From DATBLE01 sp963775695 (lineage in GTDB: Bacteria; Actinomycetota; Thermoleophilia; Gaiellales; Gaiellaceae), in NCBI GenBank assembly GCA_963775695.1, contig CAVZJU010000011.1, forward strand, positions 248,001 to 312,000: a stretch of 64,000 bases of DNA. Direction: 5' to 3'. Every line of letters starts with the position of its first letter. The stretch's first letter is position 1. This document shows, one piece after another, positions 42,997 through 52,642 of this stretch. Position numbers and translations under genes: made by a program. The notes beneath the pieces were generated by a model. It saw nothing but the letters and a program-made list of their open reading frames with translations. It searched no databases and had not been told where the DNA came from.

Positions 42997-44215
42997 TAGA
43001 GGCGCTGCGTTCCCTCGCTCGGTCTCGTCGGCAACGATCGCGGACGGTCGCGGCGAGACCGTCCCGAGAGGCGATCCGCCGCTGCCGCGCGGCGCCGTTC
43101 TCCTCGAGCAGTGCCCATGCCGCGAGCAGCTCGTTGCGGGAGCCGAGTAGCTCCGCGACGGGCTCGAGGGCGGCGAGGACTGCGCCGATCCTGGTTCTCG
43201 CGGCCACGGGAATGCCGGTATCCAGATCAGCGAGTGCCCCCTCGAGCCCGTCGCGAACGGCACCCCAGCGGTTCTCGGCGATGCGATCTGTCGAGTGGAC
43301 GGGAAGTTCGTCGCCCGCGTCGTACCGAGCAGCAAGGGAGGCGACGAGCGCCTGGCAGACTGCCGCCACGGCTCCGGCCTCCTCGATGCGGGTCTGCGCA
43401 TCCGCGACTCGAAACTCGAGCGTTCCGTGTACGGGGTGCAACCGAAGATCCCACCACAGGTAGCTCTGATCGGGGAAAAGGCCGCCGGAGATGCCCCAGG
43501 CGACGAACTCGGCATATTCGGTCCAGGAGCGGAATGCTGGCGGGATGCCGGACCGGGGGAACGCCTCGTTCAGCTTCAGCCGCGACGATGCCAGGCCGGT
43601 ATCGCGGCCCGCGAGGAAGGGCGAGTTCGCCGTCAGCGCGGCGAGCTCGGGCAAGAACGCCCGGGCCGCGTTGTATATCGCCAGTGCGCGAGTTGCACCT
43701 TCGATCGCGACGTGGATGTGCAGCCCGCAGGGCAGCCCCTCGCGCACCGCCCAGGGGCAGCCGGCGGCGATCTCGCGGTAGCGCTCGCGTTCGGTGATCT
43801 CGATCGGAAGCGTCGAGACCGGATGCACCCCTGCCGCAGCGATGCGCGTGAAGCCCGCAAGCCGGTCGGCGGCAAGCATGCGGGCCCCCTGCAACTCGCG
43901 GGTGGCGTCCGAGACTGTGGCGCACGCCTGTGTCCGTGCCTCGAGCTGGGCACTCCGCAGCTCGCAGGTGAAGCGGTCGTCCTCCAGCCGGACCAGAGCC
44001 TCTTCGATCTCGTTCGCCGGCAGGAGCGTGGTTGGGTCGAGCAGGATCAGCTCTTCCTCGAGGCCGACAGTGAAGGAAGCTGGATGCGAGAACGCGCGGC
44101 GGCAGCCCTCGGCGACCTCCCAGACGGCCTCCGCCCAGGCAGGCGACGGGCCGAGGCCGATGCCGTCGCGCGCCGACTGATCGGGTGTAGTGCGAGGCGG
44201 CAAAGAGCCGCTCAT
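42986..44215 (-). CDS. Glutamate-cysteine ligase-like carboxylate-amine ligase (GCS2/YbdK type)
   Basis: 409 residues, a normal length for the GCS2 family. Motifs: FTVGLEEELILLDP near residues 48-61, QLEARTQACATVSDATREL, EGLPCGLHIHVAI, LTANSPFLAGRDTG and FEFRVADAQTRIEEAGAVAA-like segments (LEFRVADAQT). The enzyme joins glutamate to an amine such as cysteine with ATP; the true substrate of GCS2 proteins in Actinobacteria varies. It overlaps its neighbours on both sides (ATGA with the 122-residue gene). Confidence 0.9.
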   Translation of the reverse strand: MSGSLPPRTTPDQSARDGIGLGPSPAWAEAVWEVAEGCRRAFSHPASFTVGLEEELILLDPTTLLPANEIEEALVRLEDDRFTCELRSAQLEARTQACATVSDATRELQGARMLAADRLAGFTRIAAAGVHPVSTLPIEITERERYREIAAGCPWAVREGLPCGLHIHVAIEGATRALAIYNAARAFLPELAALTANSPFLAGRDTGLASSRLKLNEAFPRSGIPPAFRSWTEYAEFVAWGISGGLFPDQSYLWWDLRLHPVHGTLEFRVADAQTRIEEAGAVAAVCQALVASLAARYDAGDELPVHSTDRIAENRWGAVRDGLEGALADLDTGIPVAARTRIGAVLAALEPVAELLGSRNELLAAWALLEENGAARQRRIASRDGLAATVRDRCRRDRARERSASNES

Positions 44216-44580
44216 CGCACAGCCTCCCCTCCGGCTTCAACCGTCAGCCGGCGCACGATCGCTTGATCGAGGACCGCTTGGACACCCAGTACGCACGTCG
44301 GATCGCCCGTCGATGGCGTTCTCGTCACGCGCGCGTCCCATGGGCCCTTTTCGCGGGCGGTCACCGAGTGCTTGCCGCCGCCGTTCTCGAGCCTCTGCGC
44401 GAGCCGGGCCAGGAGGGGAAGCGGCTGATCCTCGACGACGGTCGCCTCGCTGTCATCGACGACTGGGAACCTGCCCCAGCCTCGGCGAATTGCGTCGAGC
44501 TCTCCGACCGATGCGCCGTCGATGGTCGCCAGAAGGACAACCTGATGGACGACCCCTGTCCTGGTCCGACTTTCGCGCAT
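44212..44580 (-). CDS. Hypothetical protein (122 aa)
   Basis: Starts with ATG at 44580 and overlaps the ligase start in ATGA. The sequence (TGVVHQVVLLATIDGASVGE, then RFPVVDDSEATVVEDQPLPL and KHSVTAREKGPWDARVTRTP) has no family I recognise, but the coupling to the ligase and the lack of a better frame support it as a gene. Confidence 0.55.
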   Translation of the reverse strand: MRESRTRTGVVHQVVLLATIDGASVGELDAIRRGWGRFPVVDDSEATVVEDQPLPLLARLAQRLENGGGKHSVTAREKGPWDARVTRTPSTGDPTCVLGVQAVLDQAIVRRLTVEAGGEAVR

Positions 44581-44610
44581 AGCGTCGACGTTAGGCGGCG
44601 ATCGTGAGGC

Positions 44611-44643
44611 GCGCTCACCGCGGTCTCTGTCTTCGGTGAGCGC
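44611..44643. promoter_or_regulatory. 10-bp perfect inverted repeat after the response regulator gene
   Basis: GCGCTCACCG (44611-44620) and CGGTGAGCGC (44634-44643) flank a 13-base loop. It lies between the response regulator stop and the hypothetical gene start on the same strand. Could be an operator or a terminator; no U-tract. Confidence 0.5.
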
Positions 44644-44675
44644 TCGGTGAAGATGTGCTTACGTGGAAAGCGGCC

Positions 44676-45368
44676 CTACGCTGGCGTGAGCTTGTATCCA
44701 ATCTCGCGCACGGTGAGGATTCGCTCGGGGTGGGCGGGGTCGCGCTCGATCTTGCGACGCAGATTCGAGACATGGACGTCGCATGCGCGCTGATCTCCGA
44801 CGTACGGCGTCTCCCAAAGGTGCTCCATGATCTTCCGGCGCGAGAAGACATGCTCGGGGTGCTCGGCGAGCAGTGAGAGAAGCTTGAACTCGGAGGGCGT
44901 CAGCTGCACTTGCCGGCCGTCGACGAGTACACGGTGGCGTACGAGATCGAGCTCGAGCCCGCCGACAACACGTGTTGCCTGGACCGTGGCGACAGTCCGA
45001 TCGAGTTCGCGCCGGCGCAAGAGGGCACGGACACGGCTGACCAGCTCGGCCAGCGAGAACGGCTTGGTCAGGTAATCGTCAGCCCCGAGCTCGAGCCCGA
45101 GCACCCGGTCGACCTCGGCGTCGCGCGCGGTGAGCATGATGATCGGAAGGTCGCTCTCAGCCCGCAGCGCCCTGCACACCTCGAGGCCCGAGAGCTTCGG
45201 CATCATCACGTCCAGGACCGCGACGTCAAACCTGCTCCCCCGAGCGGCAGCCAGGGCCTTTTCTCCGTCTTCGACGGATTCGACCTCGAACCCCTCGCGG
45301 CGAAGCGCGTAGCTCACGCTCTCGGCGAGATCCGGCTCGTCGTCCGCAAGCAGGATACGCGCGCTCAT
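44676..45368 (-). CDS. OmpR-family response regulator
   Basis: 230 residues. Receiver domain with acidic pair D9-D10 (LADDEPD), phospho-acceptor D53 (VLDVMMP), and K102 in YLTKPF. The winged-helix DNA-binding domain follows at about 135-228 (LTPSEFKLLSLLAEHPEHVF and VDVHVSNLRRKI-like segment DVHVSNLRRKIE). It overlaps the sensor kinase stop (ATGA). Confidence 0.96.
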   Translation of the reverse strand: MSARILLADDEPDLAESVSYALRREGFEVESVEDGEKALAAARGSRFDVAVLDVMMPKLSGLEVCRALRAESDLPIIMLTARDAEVDRVLGLELGADDYLTKPFSLAELVSRVRALLRRRELDRTVATVQATRVVGGLELDLVRHRVLVDGRQVQLTPSEFKLLSLLAEHPEHVFSRRKIMEHLWETPYVGDQRACDVHVSNLRRKIERDPAHPERILTVREIGYKLTPA

Positions 45369-47095
45369 GCTCTCTCCGTCGCAGCCGGCAGCGTCACACG
45401 AACGACGGTACCCCGCGCCGGAGCGGAGTCGATCTCCACGACCCCTCCGAGCGCGTACACAGCTTCACGCACGATGGCGAGGCCGAGGCCAAAACCCTCA
45501 CCGCGCCCATTGCCGCTCTGGTAGAAGCGGTCGAAGACCCGGTCGCGGTCCGACACGGAGATGCCGGGGCCGGTGTCTCGGACCTCGATCTGCACCGAAT
45601 CGGGGCTGACGGCGTGCGCGGCGAGCACGATCCTTCCGCGCTCGGTCTGCTTCGCGGCGTTCGCCGCCAGGTTCGCGACCACCTGCTCGAGCAAGGCCCG
45701 TTGCCCGAGCGCCTGAAGTCCGTCCGGGCAGGAAACATCGACCGCCACTCCCTCGGCCGGGTCGATCCCCTCGACCGCTTCTTCGAGGACCGGCTTGAGC
45801 GGAACGGGCCCGAGCCGAAGCGCCTCCTGACGCGTCTGAGTGCGCGCGAGCGCGAGCAGTGCTCGAACCAGGCGGCCGAGACGAGTCGTCTGCCGGTCAA
45901 TCATCGCCAGGAAGCGGTCACGATCGGGTGGATCCTCCTTCGCGCCGAGCTGAAGCGCCTCCACGGCGTTGGCGATCGCCGCGAGGGGGGTCCGGAGCTC
46001 GTGAGCGGCGTTGGTGACGAACTCCCGCTCCGCCCGCTCCCTTCGCTCTCTGGCCGTGACGTCGGAGAAGACCAGGAGAGCGAGGGGCGTGCCGTACCCC
46101 GCCGGGATGCCCGCGAAGCCGTAGGTGTGTTCCGGGTCGGGAGTGAACCGAGCCTGGGAGATCCCGACGCCATGATCGAAGAGACCCCGGGCCAGGTCTC
46201 TGAGCTCGACCCCCCGCCAGGGCTCGGGAAGAGGCGTTCCTTCGGCCAGCGGCGCGGGGGCGAAAATCCGGCGCGCCGCCCTGTTCGCGAGCGCGACGTC
46301 GAGCCTGGAGTCGACAGCGATCACGCCCTCCTGCAACTGCTCGAACAGCGTGCGCAGTCGATCGCGCTCGGACTCCAGAGCGGCAAACGACTCCCGCAGG
46401 CGACCCCGCATCCGATCGATGGTCGCCGCGAGACCACCGACCTCGTCGCGGAGGAAACCGACGCGGACCTCGGTGTCGAATCTCCCCGCCTCGATCGCCG
46501 CGGCCGCCGAGGCGATCCGGCGCAATCTCGATGCGATCAGGATGGCGACGAGCAGACCGACCACAGCGCCGACAAGCACGGCCAGCGCCGCCGCGCGCAG
46601 GATCTCGGTGTGCAGGATCCCAGCCTCCGAGACCAGGTCCTTGCGGAAGGAGATGGCGACGAGCGCCGATGCACGCGGTGAGCGCAGGTGGAGACCAACC
46701 ACGATCCGATTGCCAGAAGCGTCGTGCTCGACGAACCGACGTCCCGCGAGGGCTCTCGCGAGCGCCTGACGGTCGAGTGGATCCGCGCCAAAGCGGACGC
46801 CTCGAGAACCCTCCTCCGTGATCGGCCGACCGTCCCGGTTGAAGACGAACAACGACAGGCGGCGCCCCGCCGCGAGCACCTCGATGCTGCGTGAAAGGTC
46901 GCCGTGGGCGAGAGCAGCGGTGAGCTCCCGCGCCGCGGCCACGCTGCTACCGGTGGCGATCTCCTCGGCGCGGTCGGAGAGAACCTGCTGTGCGCGCTGC
47001 GTCAGCACCTCGGCGACAGCGAACGCCGTCACCGCGGCGATGGCCGCGAACGCAAGCGCGAGCCACCAGCGCATGCTGACGCTGATTCGCCGCAT
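45365..47095 (-). CDS. Sensor histidine kinase with HAMP and PAS-like regions
   Basis: 576 residues: membrane segments at about 10-30 and 167-188, an extracytoplasmic sensing part between them, HAMP (about 189-242), a PAS-like part (about 248-345, QEGVIAVDSRLDVALANRAA), HisKA with H365 in NAAHELRTPLAA, and an ATPase domain with VVANLAANAAKQT, DTGPGIS and GEGFGLGLAIVREAV. Partner of the response regulator. Divergent from the three-repeat Ig protein at 47293, which could be a target. Confidence 0.96.
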   Translation of the reverse strand: MRRISVSMRWWLALAFAAIAAVTAFAVAEVLTQRAQQVLSDRAEEIATGSSVAAARELTAALAHGDLSRSIEVLAAGRRLSLFVFNRDGRPITEEGSRGVRFGADPLDRQALARALAGRRFVEHDASGNRIVVGLHLRSPRASALVAISFRKDLVSEAGILHTEILRAAALAVLVGAVVGLLVAILIASRLRRIASAAAAIEAGRFDTEVRVGFLRDEVGGLAATIDRMRGRLRESFAALESERDRLRTLFEQLQEGVIAVDSRLDVALANRAARRIFAPAPLAEGTPLPEPWRGVELRDLARGLFDHGVGISQARFTPDPEHTYGFAGIPAGYGTPLALLVFSDVTARERRERAEREFVTNAAHELRTPLAAIANAVEALQLGAKEDPPDRDRFLAMIDRQTTRLGRLVRALLALARTQTRQEALRLGPVPLKPVLEEAVEGIDPAEGVAVDVSCPDGLQALGQRALLEQVVANLAANAAKQTERGRIVLAAHAVSPDSVQIEVRDTGPGISVSDRDRVFDRFYQSGNGRGEGFGLGLAIVREAVYALGGVVEIDSAPARGTVVRVTLPAATERA

Positions 47096-47292
47096 TGCCC
47101 CCGAAGTATCACCGCGAGGACCCGATCGGCGCGCAGTCTGAGCGCATCTTCACGCCGATCTCACACGATGCTCAAGCCGCGCGGCTACGGTCGACGATTG
47201 GCACCTGACCCGCGCCGAGCTGACTCGCTCGGACGCGTCGACCATGCGCCGAGCCGCAGCCGTTGACAGGCGCTCGACGACAAGGAGGAAGG

Positions 47293-48696
47293 ATGACGAC
47301 CAAGGGCTGGAGACGACACACGCGCGACGCGCTTCTGGCAGGCGCCGCCCTGACGGCGGTCGGACTTCTCGCCTTTGCCGGACGGGGTTCGGCGGCGGCC
47401 TCGGACAAACCCGAAAACACACTGCCTCCGTCCATCTCGGGGACCGAGCAACAGGGGCACAAATTGACAGCGGATCATGGCGACTGGACGAACAACCCTG
47501 ACGGCTACGAATACCAGTGGCAGCGTTGCAACTCGGGCGGCTCCGGATGCTCTGACATCTCCGGAGCAGAAAGCAATGAGTACCCGCTCGGCTCCGCCGA
47601 CGTCGGCAACAGGATCCGGGTCGGCGTAGCCGCGACGAACGCAGATGGAACGTCCTCGCCCTCGTACTCGGGAACCTCCGCCGTCATCGTCGCGTCCGGC
47701 AACTCGCCCAACAACACCTCGCCGCCGACGATCTCCGGTGTAGCCCAGGACAACCAGGCGCTGACAGCATCACCGGGCACCTGGGTCGGCTCGACACCGA
47801 TCACGTATGCGTACCGATGGCGGCGCTGCGACGCGAACGGCAACGACTGCAAGGACACGTCCAAGGGCCAGGTTTTCAAGGTCACCTCACATGACATCGG
47901 GCACCGCCTGCGCGTTGCCGTAACGGCCGCGAACAGCATCGGCTCGAGCTCGGCCGTCTCCGATGCCACGAGCATCGTGGCCGCCGCCGGCGCGGGACCA
48001 AAGAGCACCGCCGCTCCCAAGATCACGGGCACCGCTCAGGACAGCCAGACGCTGGCCGCCGCCCCGGGCACGTGGACCGGCAGCGCGCCGATCACCTTCG
48101 CGTACCAGTGGCAACGCTGCGACGGCAGCGGCAAGAACTGCCAGAACATCGCCGGCGCCACGGGCGCAACGTACCGGGCGACCTCGGCAGATGTAGGGCA
48201 CCGCCTCCGCATCGGCGTCACGGCGAAGAACGCGTATGGCTCGAGCACCTCGACGTCCGACGCGACAGCTCAGGTCGCAGCGGCGGCCCCCGCGGGAGCA
48301 GTCAAGCTTCCGAACGGGACGACGTCGATCCCTGTCACGAGCGTTTCGTTGCCCGATCGCCTGGTGATCGACCAGGTCACCTTCACGCCCCGCACGATCG
48401 GATCGCGCGACACGCAGGTAGTCGCCCGGTTCAGGGTCGTCGACTCGAAAGGATTTGTCGTCCGGGACGCGCTTGTCTACGCAATCGGAGTGCCGGCGAA
48501 TCGGGTTGCGGTTCCGCCCGAGGCGAAGACCGATCAGACCGGATGGGCGACGGTTGCCTATGTTCCGATGCGTGCCCTGCCGCTGAAGAACGGAGCCCGG
48601 CTCACCATCTTCGCCCGCGCCCGCAAGCCGGGAGGCAGTCTCCTCGGCGGCATCTCCACGCGACGGTTGGTGTCGCTTGCCGTCCATCCCGCATAG
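47293..48696 (+). CDS. Secreted Ig-like repeat protein (3 repeats) with conserved C-terminal domain
   Basis: 467 residues from the ATG at 47293 with an excellent ribosome binding site (AGGAGGAAGG). Signal peptide at about 10-34 (DALLAGAALTAVGLLAFAGR). Three repeats of about 90 residues (ENTLPPSISGTEQQGHKLTA; NNTSPPTISGVAQDNQALTA; KSTAAPKITGTAQDSQTLAA), each with W-R-C and a paired Cys. The C-terminal domain (about 340-467) has LVIDQVTFTPRTIGS, VVRDALVYAIGVPANRVAVP, TGWATVAY and LLGGISTRRLVSLAV. Confidence 0.9.
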   Translation: MTTKGWRRHTRDALLAGAALTAVGLLAFAGRGSAAASDKPENTLPPSISGTEQQGHKLTADHGDWTNNPDGYEYQWQRCNSGGSGCSDISGAESNEYPLGSADVGNRIRVGVAATNADGTSSPSYSGTSAVIVASGNSPNNTSPPTISGVAQDNQALTASPGTWVGSTPITYAYRWRRCDANGNDCKDTSKGQVFKVTSHDIGHRLRVAVTAANSIGSSSAVSDATSIVAAAGAGPKSTAAPKITGTAQDSQTLAAAPGTWTGSAPITFAYQWQRCDGSGKNCQNIAGATGATYRATSADVGHRLRIGVTAKNAYGSSTSTSDATAQVAAAAPAGAVKLPNGTTSIPVTSVSLPDRLVIDQVTFTPRTIGSRDTQVVARFRVVDSKGFVVRDALVYAIGVPANRVAVPPEAKTDQTGWATVAYVPMRALPLKNGARLTIFARARKPGGSLLGGISTRRLVSLAVHPA

Positions 48697-49497
48697 CCCG
48701 CGTTTAGCCGTGATCGGATGCCAGGTCAACCACTACGGCGCACCGCGAAACTGACAAAGAGGTACGCCGACTTGGAGTGCCCGCACGGGCTACCCGCGGG
48801 GGCTCGTGCGGGCGACCGGCCAGGAGATGGTCCAGGCTAGCGCGGTGAAGGACGAAGGCTGCCTGACGCCGAGACGCAGCACGCTCGCACGCGGTAACCA
48901 CACGCGACGCCAGCGCTCCGGCGTTCGTGCTCGTCGCGATCGAAGTCCAGCCGCTCGCCGCTGTGGCGACGCTGGAGAACGCCGTGCGCGCGCTCCAGCA
49001 GATGATGGAGAAGGTGGCGTAGAGGGGTGGTACCGCGGGGCTGACGGGGCGCGTGCGAGGGGACACGTGCCTCGGTCAGGCCCGCTCGGCTGGTCTCCGT
49101 GCACCGCCTTGTCGAAGCGGGGACTGACCCAGGCCTCCGTCCGATCCCGTCAACACTCAGCGACGATGGATCCATCGATCGTCGGCCCTCTTTCTCGCAA
49201 GTACCCCGAGGCCCTCTCCGTCGCAAGTACCCCGAGTCTGACGTTCGCATGTGAGCGGCACGTGGCAATCGCGTGAGCCTTTCTTGACGAACGCGGTCTC
49301 GACTTGGGGCGTGGGAAGAACCTGGCTGAGGTCCGACGATCGGCGCGCACGCCGAGGCTGTACGGAAGGACGGCGATCAGCTTCAGAGACGCTCGGCGGC
49401 CCCGGCGGGGCGCCGACCTGCCGAGCGCGGTGGGTACAGCGGGCAATGGCGCTCAGCAGTTTGGCGGCCGGCCGTACGTACAGTTCGTAAGTCGCTC
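48697..49497. other. 0.8-kb stretch without a supported gene
   Basis: No frame with a start and family resemblance. A short tail-like frame ending at 49022 (VATLENAVRALQQMMEKVA) has no upstream domain and was not called. No tRNA or repeat array seen. Confidence 0.4.
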
Positions 49498-50217
49498 ATG
49501 CAAGCCGGGCTGCCGCTCCGTCATGAGGAGGACGCCGAGGGTGTCGTGGCGTCGGTGTTTCTCGACGTGCGCCGCCGCATGCCGTTCGTGCCGGCGCTGT
49601 TCAAGGCACTCGCGCACGACCCGGACGCTCTCCTCGGCGCCTGGTTGCAGGCCCGAGCGATCTACGACGATCCGCGGACACCTACAGCAAGACGAGCGAT
49701 TCGTCAGAGCGCGCACACCGAACTCGGCTACCGGCCGAGCCGTCAGGTGTCTGACACCGTGGCACCGTTCGTCGCCCAGCTGCCGTCGATGTTGCTGATC
49801 GTCACATCGCTCCGGCTCACACTCGACGGCGAGTTCAGCCTGCAGCCCGCACCCCCACTCGACTTGCCCGAACCGGCGGCCGTACCGGAGCCGGAGTTCT
49901 CCGACCGTGGCGAGCACCCGTTGTTCGCCGAGATCTGCGCCGTTTACGGGACGCAGCATCTGCCGAGCATCTTCCGGTCGCTCGCGGCGCAAGGCGTGCT
50001 CGAAGAAGCCTGGGGAGCGATCGGGCCGGTCCTCGCCAGCCCTGGCGGAGCCACCTTGGTAGAGCGCGTCGCGGAGGAGGCAGAAGACCGGGCACGGGCC
50101 ATCCCCGAGGTCGCCTCCTTCACGATCGAGCGCGCACGTGGAGTACTTGACCAATTCGCTCGGGCACTTCCCCGCAACCTGATCGTCGCCGTCGCCGGCT
50201 TTCTCAGCAAGCCGTGA
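49498..50217 (+). CDS. DehI-like (group I 2-haloacid dehalogenase family) protein
   Basis: 239 residues. Two similar halves, as in the DehI family: FVPALFKALAHDPDALLGAW and HPLFAEICAVYGTQHLPSIF followed by RSLAAQGVLEEAWGAIGPVL. Length matches a short member of the halocarboxylic acid dehydrogenase/DehI family, in which the fold is a pseudo-dimer of two helical repeats. Known members hydrolyse D- and L-2-haloacids; catalytic residues were not checked. Divided from its neighbours by gene-poor stretches. Confidence 0.75.
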   Translation: MQAGLPLRHEEDAEGVVASVFLDVRRRMPFVPALFKALAHDPDALLGAWLQARAIYDDPRTPTARRAIRQSAHTELGYRPSRQVSDTVAPFVAQLPSMLLIVTSLRLTLDGEFSLQPAPPLDLPEPAAVPEPEFSDRGEHPLFAEICAVYGTQHLPSIFRSLAAQGVLEEAWGAIGPVLASPGGATLVERVAEEAEDRARAIPEVASFTIERARGVLDQFARALPRNLIVAVAGFLSKP

Positions 50218-50753
50218 TCGTCCGCGAGTGGAATGACGTTTGCGAACCGGCGATCGGGCTCCACGCTGCCCAAGGGCCGTCGCGGCGAATTTGCAGCGCT
50301 CTGTAGGCCGGCCTTCCACAAAGCACAGGTCTGGCAACCGCGATTGGCGAGCGCAGGCTGTCCCGCAACAGGATCTGGTCTCAGATTTCGCTGTCTGGGG
50401 GGCCACGCACCTCCGGACGCGCAGAGGGGCTCATCCGTGCAGGGCGGTGGTACTGCTCCGGCACTCCTGGCAGCAGGAAGGGCTCATCGCCCAGGGGTGG
50501 GGCTGGCCGGCAAGGCGGAAATCGGCGGCGACAGGAACCGAACCCGTCGAGACCTTGACGCGGGCTCGCCGAGGCGGCTTCCTGAGCCGGATTGGCCCGC
50601 GACGCCTCCGAGGCTCGAAGCCGGACGTCTCGGAGCCGTACCGGCCGGACCCCGCGGTCAGTCGGTCACGTTTGGTGACGGTCCGGTTCGAAGCGGGTTC
50701 TCCTATGCTCCCTGCCGGGTCAGGCTTGCATTCCGGCGAGAGATAGGCCAGCC
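50218..50753. other. 0.5-kb stretch without a supported gene
   Basis: No frame with a recognised domain and no repeat or RNA gene seen. Open frames at 50233-50769 on the plus strand look non-coding. The last 60 bases precede the ABC exporter operon and should contain its promoter. Confidence 0.4.
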
Positions 50754-51815
50754 ATGTGGGCGATGGTGATGAAGGAGTTCCAGGAGTTGCGCCGGGACCG
50801 CCGGACGATGGCGATGCTGATTGTGTTGCCGCTGCTTCTGCTGGTGGTGTTCGGGTACGCGGCCAACTTCAACGTCTCCTCGATCCCGACCGACGTGTAC
50901 GGCCCGCAGGCGCAGCAGGTCGCGGGCGAACTGAAGGACCCGTTCCACGTTCGAACAGTCGACTCGAGCGGGAACCGTCATGACGCCGAGACGGCGGTTC
51001 GCGACAACAAGGCGGACGTGGCGATGGTTACCCAGTCCTCCGGGACGCCGGTCGCCTTGATCGACGGTTCGTCGCTGTTCGCTGCCCAGTCGGCGGTATC
51101 GGCGTTCAACCGGCTTGGCGGTCAGGTTCAGGCCGATGTGCTCTACAACCCTGAGCTGAAGACCTCGTGGGTGATGGTTCCCGCCCTGGCCGGCCTGATT
51201 CTCACGTTCATCGGGGTCATCGTGACCAGCCTCGGACTGGTCCGCGAGCGTCAGGAGGGCACGCTCGAGCAGTTGGCGGTGATGCCGTTTCGCCCCTCGG
51301 ATGTCATCACCGGAAAGATCGCCCCGTATTTCCTGTTCGCGGCGCTCGACATGGTCCTCGTCACCGTGCTCGGTGTCGTCCTGTTCGACGTCCCGTTCAA
51401 CGGCTCGATTGCGGTCTTCGCGCTCGGGGCGATCCTTTTCCTCCTCGTGCTGCTTGGCCTGGGCGGCCTGATCTCGTCGTTCTCGCAGAACGCGGGCCAG
51501 GCGATTCAGCTGTCGTTGTTCGTGATGCTGCCGTCGATCATGTTCTCGGGAATGATCTTCCCGCTCGCCGCGATGCCCTGGACGATCCGCTGGATCGGCT
51601 ACGTGCTGCCACTCACCTACTTCATCAACATCGCGCAGGGCGTGATGCTGCGCGGAGCGCCGTTCCCTGCGCTCTGGCTCTCATTCCTGGTGCTCGCGGT
51701 CTACGCGGTCGTCGTGTTCAGCGCCGCGGTGCTACGGCTGCGGCAGGATCTCGCACCGAACGTGAAGGAGCGGCCGGTGGAGGACGCTCCGGCCAAGGCG
51801 GCCGCGCCGGCATGA
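50754..51815 (+). CDS. ABC-2 type transporter permease (YhhJ/YbhR-like)
   Basis: 353 residues: one membrane segment at about 20-41 (MAMLIVLPLLLLVVFGYAAN), a periplasmic part (about 42-140: KDPFHVRTVDSSGNRHDAE), then five membrane segments from about 143, with the ABC-2 signature ERQEGTLEQLAVMPFRPSDV. A long N-terminal extracytoplasmic loop is usual for this drug/efflux-type permease. ATGA overlap with the first ATPase gene. Start: ATG at 50754; an ATG at 50763 or 50769 is possible. Confidence 0.93.
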   Translation: MWAMVMKEFQELRRDRRTMAMLIVLPLLLLVVFGYAANFNVSSIPTDVYGPQAQQVAGELKDPFHVRTVDSSGNRHDAETAVRDNKADVAMVTQSSGTPVALIDGSSLFAAQSAVSAFNRLGGQVQADVLYNPELKTSWVMVPALAGLILTFIGVIVTSLGLVRERQEGTLEQLAVMPFRPSDVITGKIAPYFLFAALDMVLVTVLGVVLFDVPFNGSIAVFALGAILFLLVLLGLGGLISSFSQNAGQAIQLSLFVMLPSIMFSGMIFPLAAMPWTIRWIGYVLPLTYFINIAQGVMLRGAPFPALWLSFLVLAVYAVVVFSAAVLRLRQDLAPNVKERPVEDAPAKAAAPA

Positions 51816-52642
51816 GCTTCGGGCTCAGCGACGTCAGTGTGCGCTTCGGCTCGACGATCGCGCTGGACAACATCTCGTTCACCGCACCGGCCGGGGTCGT
51901 CTCGACGGTCGTCGGCGGGGACGGGGCCGGCAAGACGACGCTCCTCGGCTGCCTCACCGGAGCGGTCCATCCCACGAGCGGACGCGTCGAGCGGCCCGAG
52001 AAGCGCCTGGTTGGTGTCATGCCCTCGACATCGGGAACGTGGCGTGACCTGACGGTCGACGAGAACATCGACTTCGTCGCGAAGGCCTACGGCATCGCCG
52101 CCACCGAGTTGCGGCCGAAGCGGACGGAACTGCTCGAGAAGACCGGCCTCGACCATGCCCGCGACCGGCTCGCAGGTCGGCTCTCGGGAGGCATGCGGCA
52201 GAAGCTCGGTTTCCTGCTCGCGATCCTGCACGAGCCGACACTGCTCGTCCTCGACGAGCCGACCACCGGCGTCGACCCGGTGAGCCGCCTCGAGCTCTGG
52301 CGGCTGATCAGCGAAGCCGCCGCCGGCGGCGGCGCGGTCGCGATGGCCACGACGTACCTCGACGAGGCAGAGCGCGCCTCGAGCGTGCTCGTCCTCGACG
52401 CAGGGCACGCGCTCGCAAGCGGCACCGCCGACGACGTCCTCCGCTCCCTCCCCGGCACGATCAGCGTCGTCGAGCAGCCGAACGATCCACGACGAGCCTG
52501 GAGACGGGGACGGGTCTACCACGAATGGCATCCGGACGGCGAGCCCACCACCGACCAAGTCGACCAAGCTGCCGACCTCGAAGACGTCGTCATCGCCGAG
52601 ATGTTGCAGCGCCGCGAACAGCACGCCTCCGTCTCCGAATGA
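51812..52642 (+). CDS. ABC exporter ATPase 1
   Basis: 276 residues from the ATG at 51812. Walker A GGDGAGKTT (unusual GGDG start) near residue 33, signature LSGGMRQK near 125 and Walker B LLVLDEPTTGVDP near 145. A C-terminal extension of about 50 residues (RAWRRGRVYHEWHPDGEPTT). Coupled by ATGA to the permease and to ATPase 2; the two ATPases probably form the heterodimeric motor of one exporter. Confidence 0.95.
   Translation: MSFGLSDVSVRFGSTIALDNISFTAPAGVVSTVVGGDGAGKTTLLGCLTGAVHPTSGRVERPEKRLVGVMPSTSGTWRDLTVDENIDFVAKAYGIAATELRPKRTELLEKTGLDHARDRLAGRLSGGMRQKLGFLLAILHEPTLLVLDEPTTGVDPVSRLELWRLISEAAAGGGAVAMATTYLDEAERASSVLVLDAGHALASGTADDVLRSLPGTISVVEQPNDPRRAWRRGRVYHEWHPDGEPTTDQVDQAADLEDVVIAEMLQRREQHASVSE

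Noticed and set aside
48900..49022. C-terminal-looking peptide VATLENAVRALQQMMEKVA
   Set aside because: No start or upstream domain; could be a remnant but cannot be supported.
50233..50769. 178-codon plus-strand frame before the ABC exporter
   Set aside because: Ends inside the permease gene and has a random-looking Arg/Gly/Pro composition.
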